Origin: Populus alba | Lineage: Eukaryota; Streptophyta; Magnoliopsida; Malpighiales; Salicaceae | Direction: 5' to 3' | DNA: 64,000 nucleotides | Assembly (NCBI RefSeq): GCF_005239225.2 | Contig: NC_133293.1 | Coordinates: forward strand, 19,808,333 to 19,872,332 | Shown: positions 1-12,202 of the stretch, piece after piece | Layout of the letters: the number at the start of each line of letters is the position of its first letter | Position numbering within the stretch: position 1 is the stretch's first letter | Made by a program: the position numbers and the translations under genes | The notes under the pieces: generated by a model | Told to the model about the DNA's origin: nothing | Databases searched by the model: none | The model's input: only the letters and a program-made list of their open reading frames with translations

Positions 1-495
1 TATGAAGTAACAACGGTAACATAAAAAAACATAATAAATTAAATTTTAGCTATTTTTAATATATAAATTTAATTTATTTATTAATTAAACTCAGATCAAA
101 TATCATGATTAAATTTAATTATAATAAAAAATTAGTTTCAGATAACCTAATAGAACGTTGATAGTTACCGAACACCGTAAAAAATTTTAAAGCTCGTGTC
201 TGAATGGTAACTTCAAAGAAGATCGTTGATCGAGAGATGAACGGAAAAGTGTGTAATTTTTATTTTTTCTTTAATAATGACTTAGCAGTTAGCATGAATT
301 ACAACCTTTTTTTTTTTTGCTTGCTCGATGGCATATTCCTTGAAGCTATCAGTACACGACAGAACTGCATATATAATAAGATAGTTTGAAAAACAGATGG
401 AACTTCTGTTTTTTATTAACAGATTTTGGTGTTTTTGCTTGTTTATTATATCCTCTTTTCCTGAGACTTGCTACATCAATTACTTTTTCATGCAG
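1..495. other. AT-rich intergenic sequence
   Basis: No supported gene. Only short chance reading frames are present. The last ~100 bases before 496 look like the intron preceding the cyclin-L relic, ending in a pyrimidine-rich tract and TGCAG at 491-495. Confidence 0.5.
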
Positions 496-1720
496 TTTGC
501 GGACGACCTTGTGTGTTTGTTTCATGGTGGAAAGCATTCGATGCAGAGAAATATGGGATTGATGAAGTTTGTGAAGTTTTGGCTCATCTGTATAGCCTTC
601 CTAAGGCACAGTATATATGAGTCTGCAAGGATGGAGATTTTTCTTCTTCTAACTAGTCGTCAGATTCACAACTGCAGCCAGTTCCAAAGGTGGGTCAGTT
701 TTTCTCTTACTTCATTTGTTTCTAAATTCGAATTTTGAAATTTTTTTGTTTCTTACAATGTTCGCAATTGCCATCCTGTCATCAAAGGCTGTTGTTTTCA
801 GATGGAGCATGGTGGATTGCCTAATGATGGAGAAAGTATTGCTGTTGTTTTCAGAAAACAAAGCAACCTCGTGTAGTGATCAGAAAAGGGATGAGAACTG
901 CAAACATTGTAGATGTTTTCTGCAAATTGATCCGAGACAGGGATGCTTCATCATATAAACCAGATAACTGAAATTGTGATCTCATGTGCTCTTTTATAGG
1001 AACTTCCATGGAGTGGCCTACCTGCTAATAATGATTCAACTGAAGCAAAGGCAGCTCCAAGTAGGAGTGTTGAATCTGGTGGATCCAAGGACCTAACAAA
1101 GGTTGCCTCAGAAATGCTGAAGGAGCATAAGAAGAGTGATGATAAATCCAAAGCTCCTTGAGGTAGAGGCAAGAGAAGAGCTCGATCATTCCATGATCGA
1201 AGTCTGAGCACAGAACTGAAGCAAGTGGTGACAGGATCAGGGAGAGAGACAGGGACAGTGAGAGTGGGGGGAGAGGGATAGGGATAGGGGCAGAGAGGGA
1301 AAGAGAGCGAGATGAAATTGAAAGAGACAGGGATATATAGAGCTAAGGATCGAGGTCATCCTCGTTCAAAGGATAGAGGAAGAGAATCATCAGGTTAGCT
1401 CCCAAGTTCCTTTTTGTCCAAATGATACACTAAATTTGGAGGTTGGCTCAAACAACTTTGGAATTCAGAAACAACTTTTAAGTGCTCTCGGAACACATTT
1501 ATAATAATATATGATCTTCTAATCTGAATGCAGGCCACACTCGGAGAAATCAAGGCATCATTCACCGGTGTGTCATTTTAACTTCCCTTCCGAGGTTCAT
1601 CCTTTTCCTTTCGTGCACGTCTGTGGCAGTCCTCTTATCGGCGACTGTTTTGCATTTTTAGATCCTTATTACCACAGTTTCTCCGATTCATCAAGAGAGA
1701 AGGATCGATCGACATGGGCA
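496..1720 (+). pseudogene. Cyclin-L (RCY1-type) gene remnant, introns retained
   Basis: Translated pieces match the C-terminal half of plant cyclin-L, a cyclin partner of splicing-related CDKs with an arginine/serine-rich tail. At 525-617 the frame reads [16 protein letters not shown] followed by [12 protein letters not shown], the end of the second cyclin fold, and then hits an in-frame TGA at 618-620. Further pieces follow at 802-850 and 1000-1158 (ELPWSGLPANNDS..., ending in TGA at 1159). An RDRERE-type tail encoded around 1230-1380 is spread over several frames, and HSEKSRHH lies near 1541-1565. The last piece, SSREKDR, is near 1690. GT...AG boundaries survive at 690/801, about 1393/1533 and before 1000, so this is a decayed genomic copy rather than a processed retrocopy. 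The N-terminal cyclin box is absent. The family call is from remembered family sequence; multiple stops and frame changes make a working product very unlikely. Confidence 0.72.
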
Positions 1721-2086
1721 TTAGTCATATGCTTGAACTGCCCGTTGGCTTGTGCATGCATGCATTTCCTATCACTTCCGAGAGATGTACCAGCACGAAC
1801 TCCAAAGACACTACCTGTATTATTAACATGGTTGCTTTTACCATATTTCGGCTGCGTTCCTTCGTGAGGAGGGAAGGAAGAAGAAGAAACATCGTGTTCG
1901 GAAAGAAACAAAAATTAAAAAAACATCGAGTTCCATTTTGCTAGTTCCCTCAACACTATCCGCTCTGTACTTGAAACTGGGCCTTTCTGTGCAAATCTTT
2001 TTTAACCCTTTCTTGAAAATTATAAGGTGATCGCGTCAAGAGGAGGTGGTGGTTTGGCTAACCACACCATTTGAAGAGGAGGGGAT

Positions 2087-2130
2087 GCTGGTGCTGGTGC
2101 TGGTGCTGGTGCTGGTGCTGGTGCTGGTGG
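2087..2130 (+). repeat. Hexanucleotide tandem repeat (GCTGGT)n
   Basis: About seven perfect copies of GCTGGT in a row, in otherwise AT-rich DNA. If translated it would give Ala-Gly, Leu-Val or Trp-Cys alternations, but no open reading frame of useful length includes it. Confidence 0.9.
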
Positions 2131-2334
2131 CCTGAACTTGCTTCTACAGGTATATTAAAATTGGAGGAGAATAGCGTGGCATGTGATGTCATTAATGCAA
2201 CCACGAAAAACATGCCGCAGTATTAAATGCGGTGTCTGACGGGATCTCGAAAGGATAACACTTGTTTCCAGAGAAGGAGTTATCTCTATCCACTTCTCCC
2301 ATTGGGTGTTTGTCGTTTAGATAATTAATGCAGT

Positions 2335-2437
2335 GTAAAGTGTTTTTAATTTAAAAATATATTAAAATAATATTTTTTTATATTTTAAAAATTATTTTTA
2401 ATATTAATGTATTAAAATAATATTAAAAAAAAAAAAG
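2335..2437. repeat. AT-rich dispersed repeat (MITE-like fragment)
   Basis: Contains the block tttaaaaatatattaaaata followed by attattttta/atattaatgtattaaaa. The same block recurs many times in this window (around 14245, 17330, 18312, 21790, 29265, 32280 and 35805), so it is a dispersed family. No terminal repeats or target duplication could be fixed for this copy. Confidence 0.6.
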
Positions 2438-5400
2438 ATATTCGTTACGTGGATTAGGGAGAGAATAACTATGATGAATGCGTTTGCCATAAGTCAAGAA
2501 TGGTCTTATACCTTTTAAAAAATATTAATAACTCGGCTGCGGGTGCAAAGGTGTATTTAAAAAAACAAACATATTTTTTTAATAATTTTAGAATAAATTT
2601 CCATGTCTCCAGGATAAAATATATAAATATTTTTCTGTATTTTTTTATTTCCATCTATTTTATTTTAAAAGGGTAATCAAAATAGTAATCAAATTACTGT
2701 CCTAAAATAAATAGACAATAAACAAATTAAATGAAAAAAATAAGCAAGGGCCTGGTGAATGGGAAGCCGATTTGTAAAATGATTGCAAGCAAACCACTTG
2801 GAGTTTTCATAAGAGAACTTGTAAATACGTTAATCACCCGATACCCATTAATTATCATCGCAATTATTATAGTAGAGCTGCTATATATTAAAATCACCAT
2901 TATCACCGGTTTCTGCAAAAAAATATTTTTTCCAACTCTTTTCTTATTAATATTTATAATTTTAGTAGTAAAGTAACTAAAATTTTATTTATTTTTAAAT
3001 ATTTTTTTTAATTTGACTCTTTTAAAAAAAAAATTTCTTGCCCCGTCCCTGATTATCGACGTTGCCATTTCCTCCCTAGCATAATCTCATTGTCGTTTTC
3101 TGCTACCATCAACCAAAAACAATTTTAATTTATTTTTTAGGTACATCCTTCTATTCTCACCAATTTTATTTTTTTTTAAAAAAAAGAGGTAATTAAGTGA
3201 TCTCCAGCTTGCATTAAAGAGGATCATGCAAATGATTATTAGGATGGGTCCTCTTTTTATTGTATATAAAGGAGTAATGCAAAAAATATATAATAATTTC
3301 TCAGAATAGTTTTTATGTGTACCCGTAAAGTAAAAGAAAACCCGAACACCCTATATATGTACACGGAGGGTACTTAGATTTCTCAAAAAAAGCTTTTTGC
3401 AGTATCCAAGGTATTCCATCAAGACAATTTTATTTATATTAGTGAAGAGAGTTACATGAATGATCACTTGATTAATTATTCGTAGTAAAACCATTAAAAA
3501 ACCTTATTTTATGAACATGTCTTTTTTCGAAACACCATCAACTGTGGATTTCAATGGTAAGATTTTTAAAAAATCAATTTTATACTTAAACTTTTTATTT
3601 GCACAATTAAACCATTTTAATCCTAGATTGAAGCCCGGATGCATGGTAAGGGTTAAATTGAAAAACAAAAAGACTTGAAAAACACATTAACTTGGGTGGT
3701 GGCTTTGTAATTTATTTGAAAAATTCATTTTAGTCTCTTTACTTTTTAAGCTATTAGGTAACTATTCCCTGTAACTTTTAAATATTATATTTTAGTATCA
3801 CATTTTATTTTTCTCTTTTATTAGTCTTTTTTCAGTGGAAGAAAGGGGGGGTTGCCATAGTTCAGTCTGGAAAGATAAAGTTGTAATTGGCAATAATTTT
3901 GGCTATTAAAACAATCAATTTTTATATTAAATAGTTCCATATGACAATGAGAGCTTAAATTAAGCATTTTACTACCTTGAAAACATCTAAAATAACATAT
4001 TTAAGTTGTGAAAGACTTTTGATTTTTGGGTTAGTTGTGGCTTTTGGGGTGGTTCTTTTGTGTTTTTTAAGCCCATGGATTATTTAAAAAAGATTACAAG
4101 TGTTATCCCCTTGTGTTTTTAGGTAAAAGATGAGATGAAAATAGGTTTTTGGATTGAAAAAACAAAAGCATTGTTTTTTCGGCTACTATAATAGCCAAAT
4201 CTTGGGCAATTTTTAGACGACATGTCATTTATTTTTTTTGGCAAAGAATAGGGTGGACAACGAACTTTAGTTTTAAAAAAAAGCTCGTGTATGTGATCCA
4301 TTTTTTATGGGCCAACATGTTAGGCCTGACTTACCAAGCCCACAACATTTGACCCCATTCTTTATATATATATAATTTTTTTTAATTACTAATTTTTTAT
4401 CTGTATTTTTAAAAACAAATTTTGCATTTAAGTTTTGATCAATACCCCTATGTAATTGTTTTTTTGGCTTTTCTAACCTTTTTGAATCAACAATTATTGT
4501 TTTCTTATAATATGGAGTGTGTTTAATTTTTTTTATGAAGTTGGTATGATTTATTTTTTTTATATATATATAAACTTATTTTAAAAAATAAAACATTTAT
4601 TTTTTATGCAATATTTTTAATATATGCAATATTGCATATAATTCATATTGCGCTATTAAAAATATTAACTTATGTCCATCTCTTAAGTTTTTTTAGTTTT
4701 TTTTATTTATTTATTTGTATAAATAATTATGTATTTATTTTATTAGATATTTACATGAACATTTTGATTTATACTTTACTTTTTTTCTAAAAAATAACCT
4801 CTATAACTAGGGGTTTTTTAAAAGAAAATTCTAATTACCGGCGGTGAAGTGGGTTTAATAGCAAGTGTGTTTATAAAGTAAGGAACTTGATTAAATTAGA
4901 TGTGGCAAGTTCTGGTTGGTCAAATGAATAAACACTCTCTTTCCTCATAGCAACAACAGCAAACCCTCACTCAAAAAATTAACCGTGACAGGTAACCGCG
5001 AACTTCAATGTAAAAAAACTGAAAAGACAGCGAGAGGAGGCTGTCTGTTATCGTTGTTTGCGGTTTCTTGTTTCTATTTTTTGTGCTGATCTTATTTTTG
5101 TATAGTAATAAAAACCAAAGCAGGGACCACAGCAGTTAAAAGTGGGGTCGACACCAAGCTGTTATTGTTCCATTTCCAATCTCTCAAGCTTTCATCCCCT
5201 GTCAAGATCTACTTTTTAACGCACACAAGTGCACACACAACCTGTGATTTGTTCAACTTCTTTGGATATTTTTGTTTGTTTATATAGAGAGAATGATCTT
5301 TAGGTCACAGAGATCTGAGAATTTCTGATTTAGAGGTATAATTTTGGAGCTCTCTTATTTGTTTTTGACACATTTGTTGTTTTGTCTCATTTTGTGAGTC

Positions 5401-5910
5401 GTCATTGTCTTTTGTGTTTCTGGGTTGGTTTAGAATTGGAAAGTTCGAACCGGGGCTTATGTCTTTTGAGAAGATCTTGCAAATTTAACATCTGGTTTGT
5501 TGCCATTTGTTGGTTAGATGCAGTAATTGGTTAAAGTTTCCATCTTTATTACCCGTAGCTCTTGATGCTGTCTTCTTATTTCATTTCCATGTGTAAACGC
5601 ATTCTTAATTGCAGTTTACTGTTGTGTTGAATGATAGATCTAACTTTCAAGTGTGGGTTTTGCATTTTTTTTAGTAACTTGAAATGTTCTTGTTTAAACA
5701 TATTTTGAGGGTCGAATTACTACCTTGCGGTTTCCTTCAGCAATTTAGTTATTCACTTCCCTTGTTTCTAATGTGTTGAAATTTTATATGGTCTCTGCTA
5801 CATTTCTACTGTTACATATGTTGTAGATTTTTTACCGTGTCTTGATGATTTGATCTCATTTTGGGCTTGGATTTCTTGTTTTAGCCCGAACAAGATTGAT
5901 GAATTAAGCA

Positions 5911-8900
5911 ATGGGGAAAAGAGGGAGTTGGTTCTCTGCTTTGAAGAAAGCCCTCGGTTCCTCTAAGGTTTGTTGGAGTTTTGGCCTATATATTCAACAA
6001 GGCTTTTGTAACTTGTAATTATTTCGAAATGTTGATAATCTTAAGTTCAGTTACCCTTTTCTTTTTAATTAGAAATCCAAATCAAAGAAGAAATGGTCAG
6101 AAAAAGAGAAGAACCCGGATCTAGCTGTTTCTTCACATGAAGAAACCCTTGCACCCTCTCTTTCTCCTCCTCGTACACCACCTCCTCCTACAGCAGAAGA
6201 TGTGAAATTAACTGAAGCTGAGAACGAGCAGAGCAAGCATGCTTATTCCGTGGCGCTTGCCACTGCTGTGGCAGCTGAGGCAGCTGTTGCAGCCGCCCAG
6301 GCTGCCGCTGAGGTTGTTCGGCTTACTACAGTGGCACATTACTCTGGAAAATCGAAGGAGGAAATAGCTGCAATCAGGATTCAAACAGCATTTAGAGGAT
6401 ACCTGGTATGTTTTCTATGATTTTACTTGAGGAATTTCTATATTTCTTACCGTTTCTTCATATTCTTAGCAAGACATGTACTGTGTCCGTACAAGTTATG
6501 TGCCAAAACTTCCATTTATGACGGATCTGACTTTTAGGTTACTTTGCTTTCTTTTTTACTTTTGTTTTTAATGTAATCAAACCTTCTACTTTTGTCGTGG
6601 AAACTTGGCCATACTTATTGGAGAACATAATATCCTTCTTAATCTTCACCTTTTCATATTCTTCCTGTAATTAGTTGCGTATAATTAAGAACTGCTCTTG
6701 CTATTCCTGTTTTCAGGCGAGGAGGGCATTGCGTGCTTTGAGAGGGCTGGTGAGATTGAAGTCATTGATACAAGGGCAATCTGTCAAACGGCAAGCAACT
6801 GCCACATTACGAGCCATGCAGACTCTTGCTCGTGTGCAGTCTCAGATTCGTGCAAGAAGGATCAGAATGTCCGAGGAAAATGAGGCCCTGCAACGGCAGC
6901 TCCAGCAGAAACATGACAAAGAACTTGAGAAGTTGAGAACTTCTGTAAGTGCGATCATCTCATACTTCTTTACCTGACTTTTTTGGATTTAGTTTTTTCC
7001 TGTTGCATTTTATGCAGTGGTTGCACAATTAGCATATGTGCCATTGCTTGTGCTTTGCATTCCCTTTACATGCCCTCCCTGTTTGCTATACAAAAAGTTA
7101 ACCCGATTGTTTTCTGGGTTGCATCTGAATGCATATGTATTGTGAATGTGTGGATTTTTAGGAGAACAAATTTCTGTTTTGTTTTTGCACTCTGAGTCTT
7201 CTCCCTCCTCTGAACCCAAATTTACCCGAGTATTTTGCTGTCACATGCATTACACTGCTCTTGCTTTTCCTTTCATTAATGGGTGTTTTTTCCCCTTTTC
7301 TTTGCTTTGAAAGTTTGAATATTTTGTATTAACCTGTGCATATATATGTTTCATATACTTTTGCAACAGATTGGAGAACAATGGGATGATAGCCCACAAT
7401 CAAAGGAAGAAGTTGAAGCCAGCCTACTACACAAGCAAGAAGCTGCCATGAGAAGAGAAAGGGCACTGGCTTATGCATACTCGCATCAGGTAATTTAGTG
7501 GTTTTTTAAATAGTCCATTGTTGAAATTTTTTGAAACATAGCCTGTAACTTGTCATGTAATGGAGCATGCATTCTGGTTATTTGGGAAAGAAAGAGAAAA
7601 AATTAAGTCAATATGCACAACTGGTGCTTAGTATCTTGCTTTTAGTGTTTTTATTCCATCTTGCATTTTAGTACTTGTAATACTAGAAGACATTTAAATA
7701 GTCTTGGTCATTTGGGAAATTCTGGCATGAATCAAATTTGAATTCAGGAATATTTTCAGATTTTCCCACTCCTTCCTGATGCAAAGTTCTGCTGATAAGT
7801 TAATGGACATGCGCAAACACACTGGGCACAAAAATAGCTTTTCAGATATCTCATGTGAAGACACTGACTTTATAATTGTTGCTGCTCAAAAAATAATGTC
7901 ATTTCATTACAACTTTCCTTTTGCTCAGCAAAGACTCGTGTTACTGAATTTAGTATTCAAGTAAAATGAACAAATTTGCTTACTTTTACTTCCATAGGGT
8001 GTCTTAACACTGGTATTTGTTAAGAACACGGAGCAGATAAGAACCCTTTCTTGCTCGTTTACTGCAAAGGAATGGCGTTGGACACAAAAATGAAACCAAT
8101 GTTTCTTTTCATCAACAGTTTCCTGGAGTTTATCATTATTGTCTCGAAAGTTTCTACTCCGTACACACTTGTCCCAGAAAACCAAGAGTTTCTATTTTAT
8201 ACTCATCACAAAAATGTCAAAAGAAAGATGTGTCTAGAGCTTCTAATTTGTAATGCTATAAGGCTCTCTATTTCTCATTCTTGAATCAAACTTCAATTTA
8301 AAACTAACATGGATGACTAATTTTTATAAACAGCAAATGTGGAAGCAATCTTCAAAATCAGCAAATGCTACATTCATGGATCCAAACAATCCTCGCTGGG
8401 GATGGAGTTGGTTAGAGAGGTGGATGGCAGCCCGACCTTGGGAGAGCCGGAGCACAATAGATAACAATGATCGGGCCTCTGTTAAGAGTACAACAAGCCG
8501 TACCATGTCTCTTGGAGAAATCAGCAGAGCTTATTCTCGTCGTGATCTTAACCATGACAATAAACCTTCTCCTGGTGCTCAAAAATCAAGCCGGCCTCCC
8601 AGTCGGCAATCACCTTCTACTCCCCCCTCTAAGGCACCATCTACATCTTCAGTAACAGGGAAAGCAAAGCCACCAAGCCCTAGAGGGAGTGCTTGGGGAG
8701 GAGACGAGGACTCCAGGAGCACGTTCAGTGTCCAGTCTGAGCGCTATCGGAGACATAGCATAGCAGGGTCATCAATAAGAGATGATGAGAGTCTTGCAAG
8801 TTCGCCTTCAGTTCCCAGTTACATGGCACCCACACGGTCACAGTCAGCAAAGGCAAAATCCCGCTTGTCAAGCCCATTAGGCATGGATAATAATGGGACA

Positions 8901-9065
8901 CCAGATAAGGCATCAATGGGTTATGTAAAGAAGCGGCTTTCCTTCTCTGCTTCACCAGCTGGAGCAAGGAGACACTCTGGTCCTCCTAGGGTGGATGCCA
9001 GTGTTGTTAAAGACATTCAAATGCACACAGAAGAGAAAATGAGCAATGGAGCAAGCAGCAAGTAG
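5911..9065 (+). CDS. IQ67-domain calmodulin-binding protein (IQD2-like)
   Basis: Five coding exons with GT-AG introns all in phase 0: 5911-5967, 6073-6405, 6717-6944, 7370-7489, 8334-9065, giving 489 aa. The N-terminus [16 protein letters not shown] is the usual IQD start. The IQ67 region spans residues ~115-185: [14 protein letters not shown] is an IQxxxRGxxxR calmodulin-binding motif, followed by [13 protein letters not shown] and [18 protein letters not shown]. The intron after residue 130 splits this domain, as is typical of the family. Conserved blocks follow ([19 protein letters not shown], then [17 protein letters not shown]) and a DUF4005-type segment [17 protein letters not shown] near residues 407-423. 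IQD proteins scaffold calmodulin at microtubules, membranes or the nucleus; that role is from the family. The Ala-rich stretch [14 protein letters not shown] precedes the IQ motif. A leader intron is likely at 5336-5884 (AG/GTATA ... TTTTAG). The subgroup call (IQD2/3/4 clade) is from memory. Confidence 0.93.
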
Positions 9066-10440
9066 TGCAGGAGACGCGAGAAAATTTTCATTTTAGGTAT
9101 CAGTGGAAAAAAAAAAACAAAAGATATAAAAAAATGGGTTTAGATTTTCATCTTTGCCTCCATTTTCTTCTTCGGTGTCTACTCTTTGTGAAACAAGTGA
9201 AGGGAGGGAATAAATGTGTTATTGTTGTGATTCATGTTCTCATCGTCATTGTGATCACCGTTAACTCCTTATTCTTACAATTGTTAGGCATGTGTCATTT
9301 GTTATATGTAGCAGGATTGCTTCTGGGGATGTTAACAATTTGATTTATTTAGTTGTAGTAGTCTCGTCGGAATAACTTCACCACTCTCATCCTCTCTGTT
9401 CTCCGGTTAACTTGGTTTGTAATACTGTGACGGAAAAACTCGGTGTCCTGTGTTCATAATCAGATTTTTTTTTTATCGTTTGCTCGTTTCTAATTTGCCT
9501 GTATTCACACAAACCTATATGTATGAATCTTTCTCCACTGAGAACGTTAGGAAGTTATTACCACCATTCAAATCTACCATTCCGATTTTCTGTTCTGTGC
9601 TAGTGCTATTTTACTGTCAACTGAGAGTATAAATCGAAGGCTCTTAGCATAAAACCAGAACTGTGGCTGGAGGAATCCTCGCTGTTGAACAGTGAGATTC
9701 GTACTCCACCCATAGAGTTATTCTGGGTACTAAAGAGACGTTGCAGCAACTCACAGTTTCATGTGGTTCGAGAGAACCTATTCTCAGCCCTATGAGCAAC
9801 AACAAGCAGTAGGGCATATTGAATGCAGATCCCACCATCCTATGTCTTCCCAAGTACCACATCCTTACTTTAGCCTCATTGATTTTTGAAGTTTCAGGAT
9901 GGTTTGCTACCATCACTTTGTGAAATCTATTGTTAGATTCCTGTATTGTGTCAATAGTGAAATGGGTATGCTAACTATTGTTTGGTGCATTATTATGTAA
10001 AAGATATGTTCGATGAAATGCATGTTAGAGTGGGTTTTTAAGATCCTTCGTGCTTCGTTTCAGTTGATTGATATAAAAAAAGAAGTCCCTTGGTAAGTGT
10101 TTCTTCCTCTGTTTTGTTCTCTGGTTTCAAATTTATTCCAGTTCAAGGTTTTTCTACGTGGCTGATGGCAGAGAATCAATGTTCTAAGGCTTGAATCACA
10201 AATATGCTCGGCAAAGGAGTCCCGTGACTTTTTTAACAAGTCCCCAGGCATCTCCAGCCCTTAAAGAATTCAACTATGAGAATTCACACGCGTTTTTATG
10301 AAGTGGGTCGGGTTATGGGTACCCGAATGGTACCCGACATCTGATAGGTCGGGCTTGGATACCCAAAATTCATACTTGTCGGGTTTTTGATTCTCTGTCT
10401 TCCTTTGCACTGATACTCTACTGCTGTTCTCCGAGCCTGA
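9066..10440. other. IQD 3' UTR and intergenic sequence
   Basis: Begins with the probable IQD 3' UTR (to roughly 9400). No gene is supported after that. At 10300-10390 there is a short GC-rich patch with repeated CGGGT/ACCCG words, including GGGTACCC followed closely by GGTACCCGAC, which may be the trace of a small element. Confidence 0.45.
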
Positions 10441-10575
10441 AAGCCACCAAAACCTAAGAGCTGAGGTTCGTTAATTCTTGAAGTAAGAAAAAATTGTTTT
10501 CTGAGTTCTTTTCCATTCCAAGTTTTGTGTTTTTATAGAAAATTTGGTGATATTTTGGGCAGGAAAGGGAAAGTA

Positions 10576-11505
10576 ATGGGGAAACTAGGAAAGAAAGCAG
10601 GGAAGTTTGCAGGGAAGAATTTACAGTCAGTGCTTAAAAGGAAGATGAAGGTCAAGTCTTTCTTCAAAAAGAAAACTGCTAAAAGTATGAATAAATTTGT
10701 TTTTGATACCTTCATTGCTTTCTTTTCTTTTGTGGTTGCTTAAGCTTGAGTTTGTGAGTAATTATTGGCTTAGGAGATTAGAGAGAAGACTCAGATGGAG
10801 AAAGAAAAGAAATATATGGTGGAAGCTAAAGAGAGCTATCGGGGCGCATTGTTTTGACCATGAAAGATTAGCTTTGTTTTTGTTTTCCTGTTAATATATG
10901 ATAAAAAGCTTATCTTAAATAGCTCATTTGATTCTTATTGATATTAGTTCAGTACATTTCTGCTTGTTTGCTTGTACAGGAGAATGATTTCGAGGATTGA
11001 TATGTTTATTGATTTGAATTAGCTCTTTAAAATCCTTATCTTGTACACAGAAACAATGAAGTTGAGATCTTAAACATGTTCCCCATGGTGTAGTATTTGG
11101 TGAAGATGACAGTGATATGGACCAGGATGATTCGGATAGTGACGGATATTTATCTCAGGTTTTGAAATTTCTTATGCCTACTCCCTTTTTTCCGGTGAAC
11201 TTAACTTGCCATATTTCCTCTGCTAGGATTTCTAACATTTTTGGTTCCGGTAAAATTTCAGGACGCAAGCTGTTCATATAATGGTGAAACTGAAAGTGAG
11301 AATCATCTAAAAGGTTAGGATATCATCACCAGTTTTTCTGGTATTTTTTAGTCTTTTAAATTATAATCTGCCTTTATATTTATGTTTTTAGTAATATGCA
11401 TGCAAAGAACAATGGTGATGGTGATTTATCAGTTCAGAACAAGGAAATTCATTTAGAACTGGCACAGAAAATGAAAAGGTTGAACGGCTTGAAAGCCAAG
11501 GTGAT
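10576..11505 (+). pseudogene. 5' remnant of a NOC2/REBELOTE-type nucleolar protein gene
   Basis: ATG at 10576 opens a frame reading MGKLGKKAGKFAGKNLQSVL and then KRKMKVKSFFKKK, which matches the lysine-rich N-terminus of plant nucleolar complex protein 2 homologues (ribosome biogenesis). Downstream pieces separated by GT-AG-like gaps continue the same protein: DDSDMDQDDSDSDGYLSQ at 11106-11159, an SCSYNGETESENHLKG-like acidic piece at 11269-11312, and NNGDGDLSVQNKEIHLELAQ leading to KMKRLNGLKAK at ~11409-11501. The frame then ends; the large NOC2 domain that should follow is missing. The first exon runs into a stop about 165 bases after the ATG without a clear link to the next piece. I read this as a truncated duplicate. 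The family call is from remembered sequence. Confidence 0.62.
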
Positions 11506-12202
11506 GAGATCATAATCTTTTTCTTTTTTTTTTTCTGAAAACAAAGTTTTTAAGGATTTTATATCTATTCGATCTTGGGTAATATTTCCCATATAGCACT
11601 TCAGTTTGTTGGTCAAGGCTAAATTTTGTGAGTGCTAAAATCTAAAACCATCATAAATTAATCGTGAAGGGGAAATCTGTGATTGCTTTGACCTCGTGTC
11701 AATAATCTGCAATATTTTTTAGCATTTACATGCTTATCAGACAACCTTTGATATTAAATTTCTCTTATTTACTTCTGTACTCCAAATGCCTTCTAGGAGC
11801 AGAATCCATTTTTATGCAATTAGGTTTTCCTTAACCATGGAGAGGCGCGGCTGGTGTGTCGGGGCATTGTAATTTGGATAACATCTAGCAATCACTGATC
11901 AATATTGGAACAAGTGTGAATAAATGCATACAGAGTACTCAATTATCATGTGTTCATCATCTAAGCCATGTTCATACAGTCCCTAAGAACAAAAATTTAA
12001 TGGTGATATGCCTCTGTAATTGAACGTTCTTTAATTCTCTCGTCAGTGATCCCTAGCTCCCTGTTGAATACTAGCTAGAGAGGCCCGTTTGTGATTACAA
12101 AGAATGATCATCCTAGTTTTACCGTTGCATTTCAATATCAGACGGTCAATCTTGGCCTGCTTAACCATACACGCTAGCTGCCAGGAGTGCTCCTCAGAGC
12201 TC
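11506..12202. other. Intergenic sequence
   Basis: No supported gene or repeat. It includes the 3' flank of the NOC2-like remnant and the probable 3' UTR of the minus-strand gene that ends at 12203. Confidence 0.4.

Larger units (their letters stand above)
1721..5330. other. AT-rich intergenic region with short repeats
   Basis: No supported gene over about 3.6 kb. It contains a GCTGGT hexamer tract (2087-2130), an AT-rich dispersed repeat (2335-2437) and poly-A/poly-T tracts. The last ~400 bases probably carry the promoter and leader of the IQD gene. Confidence 0.5.
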
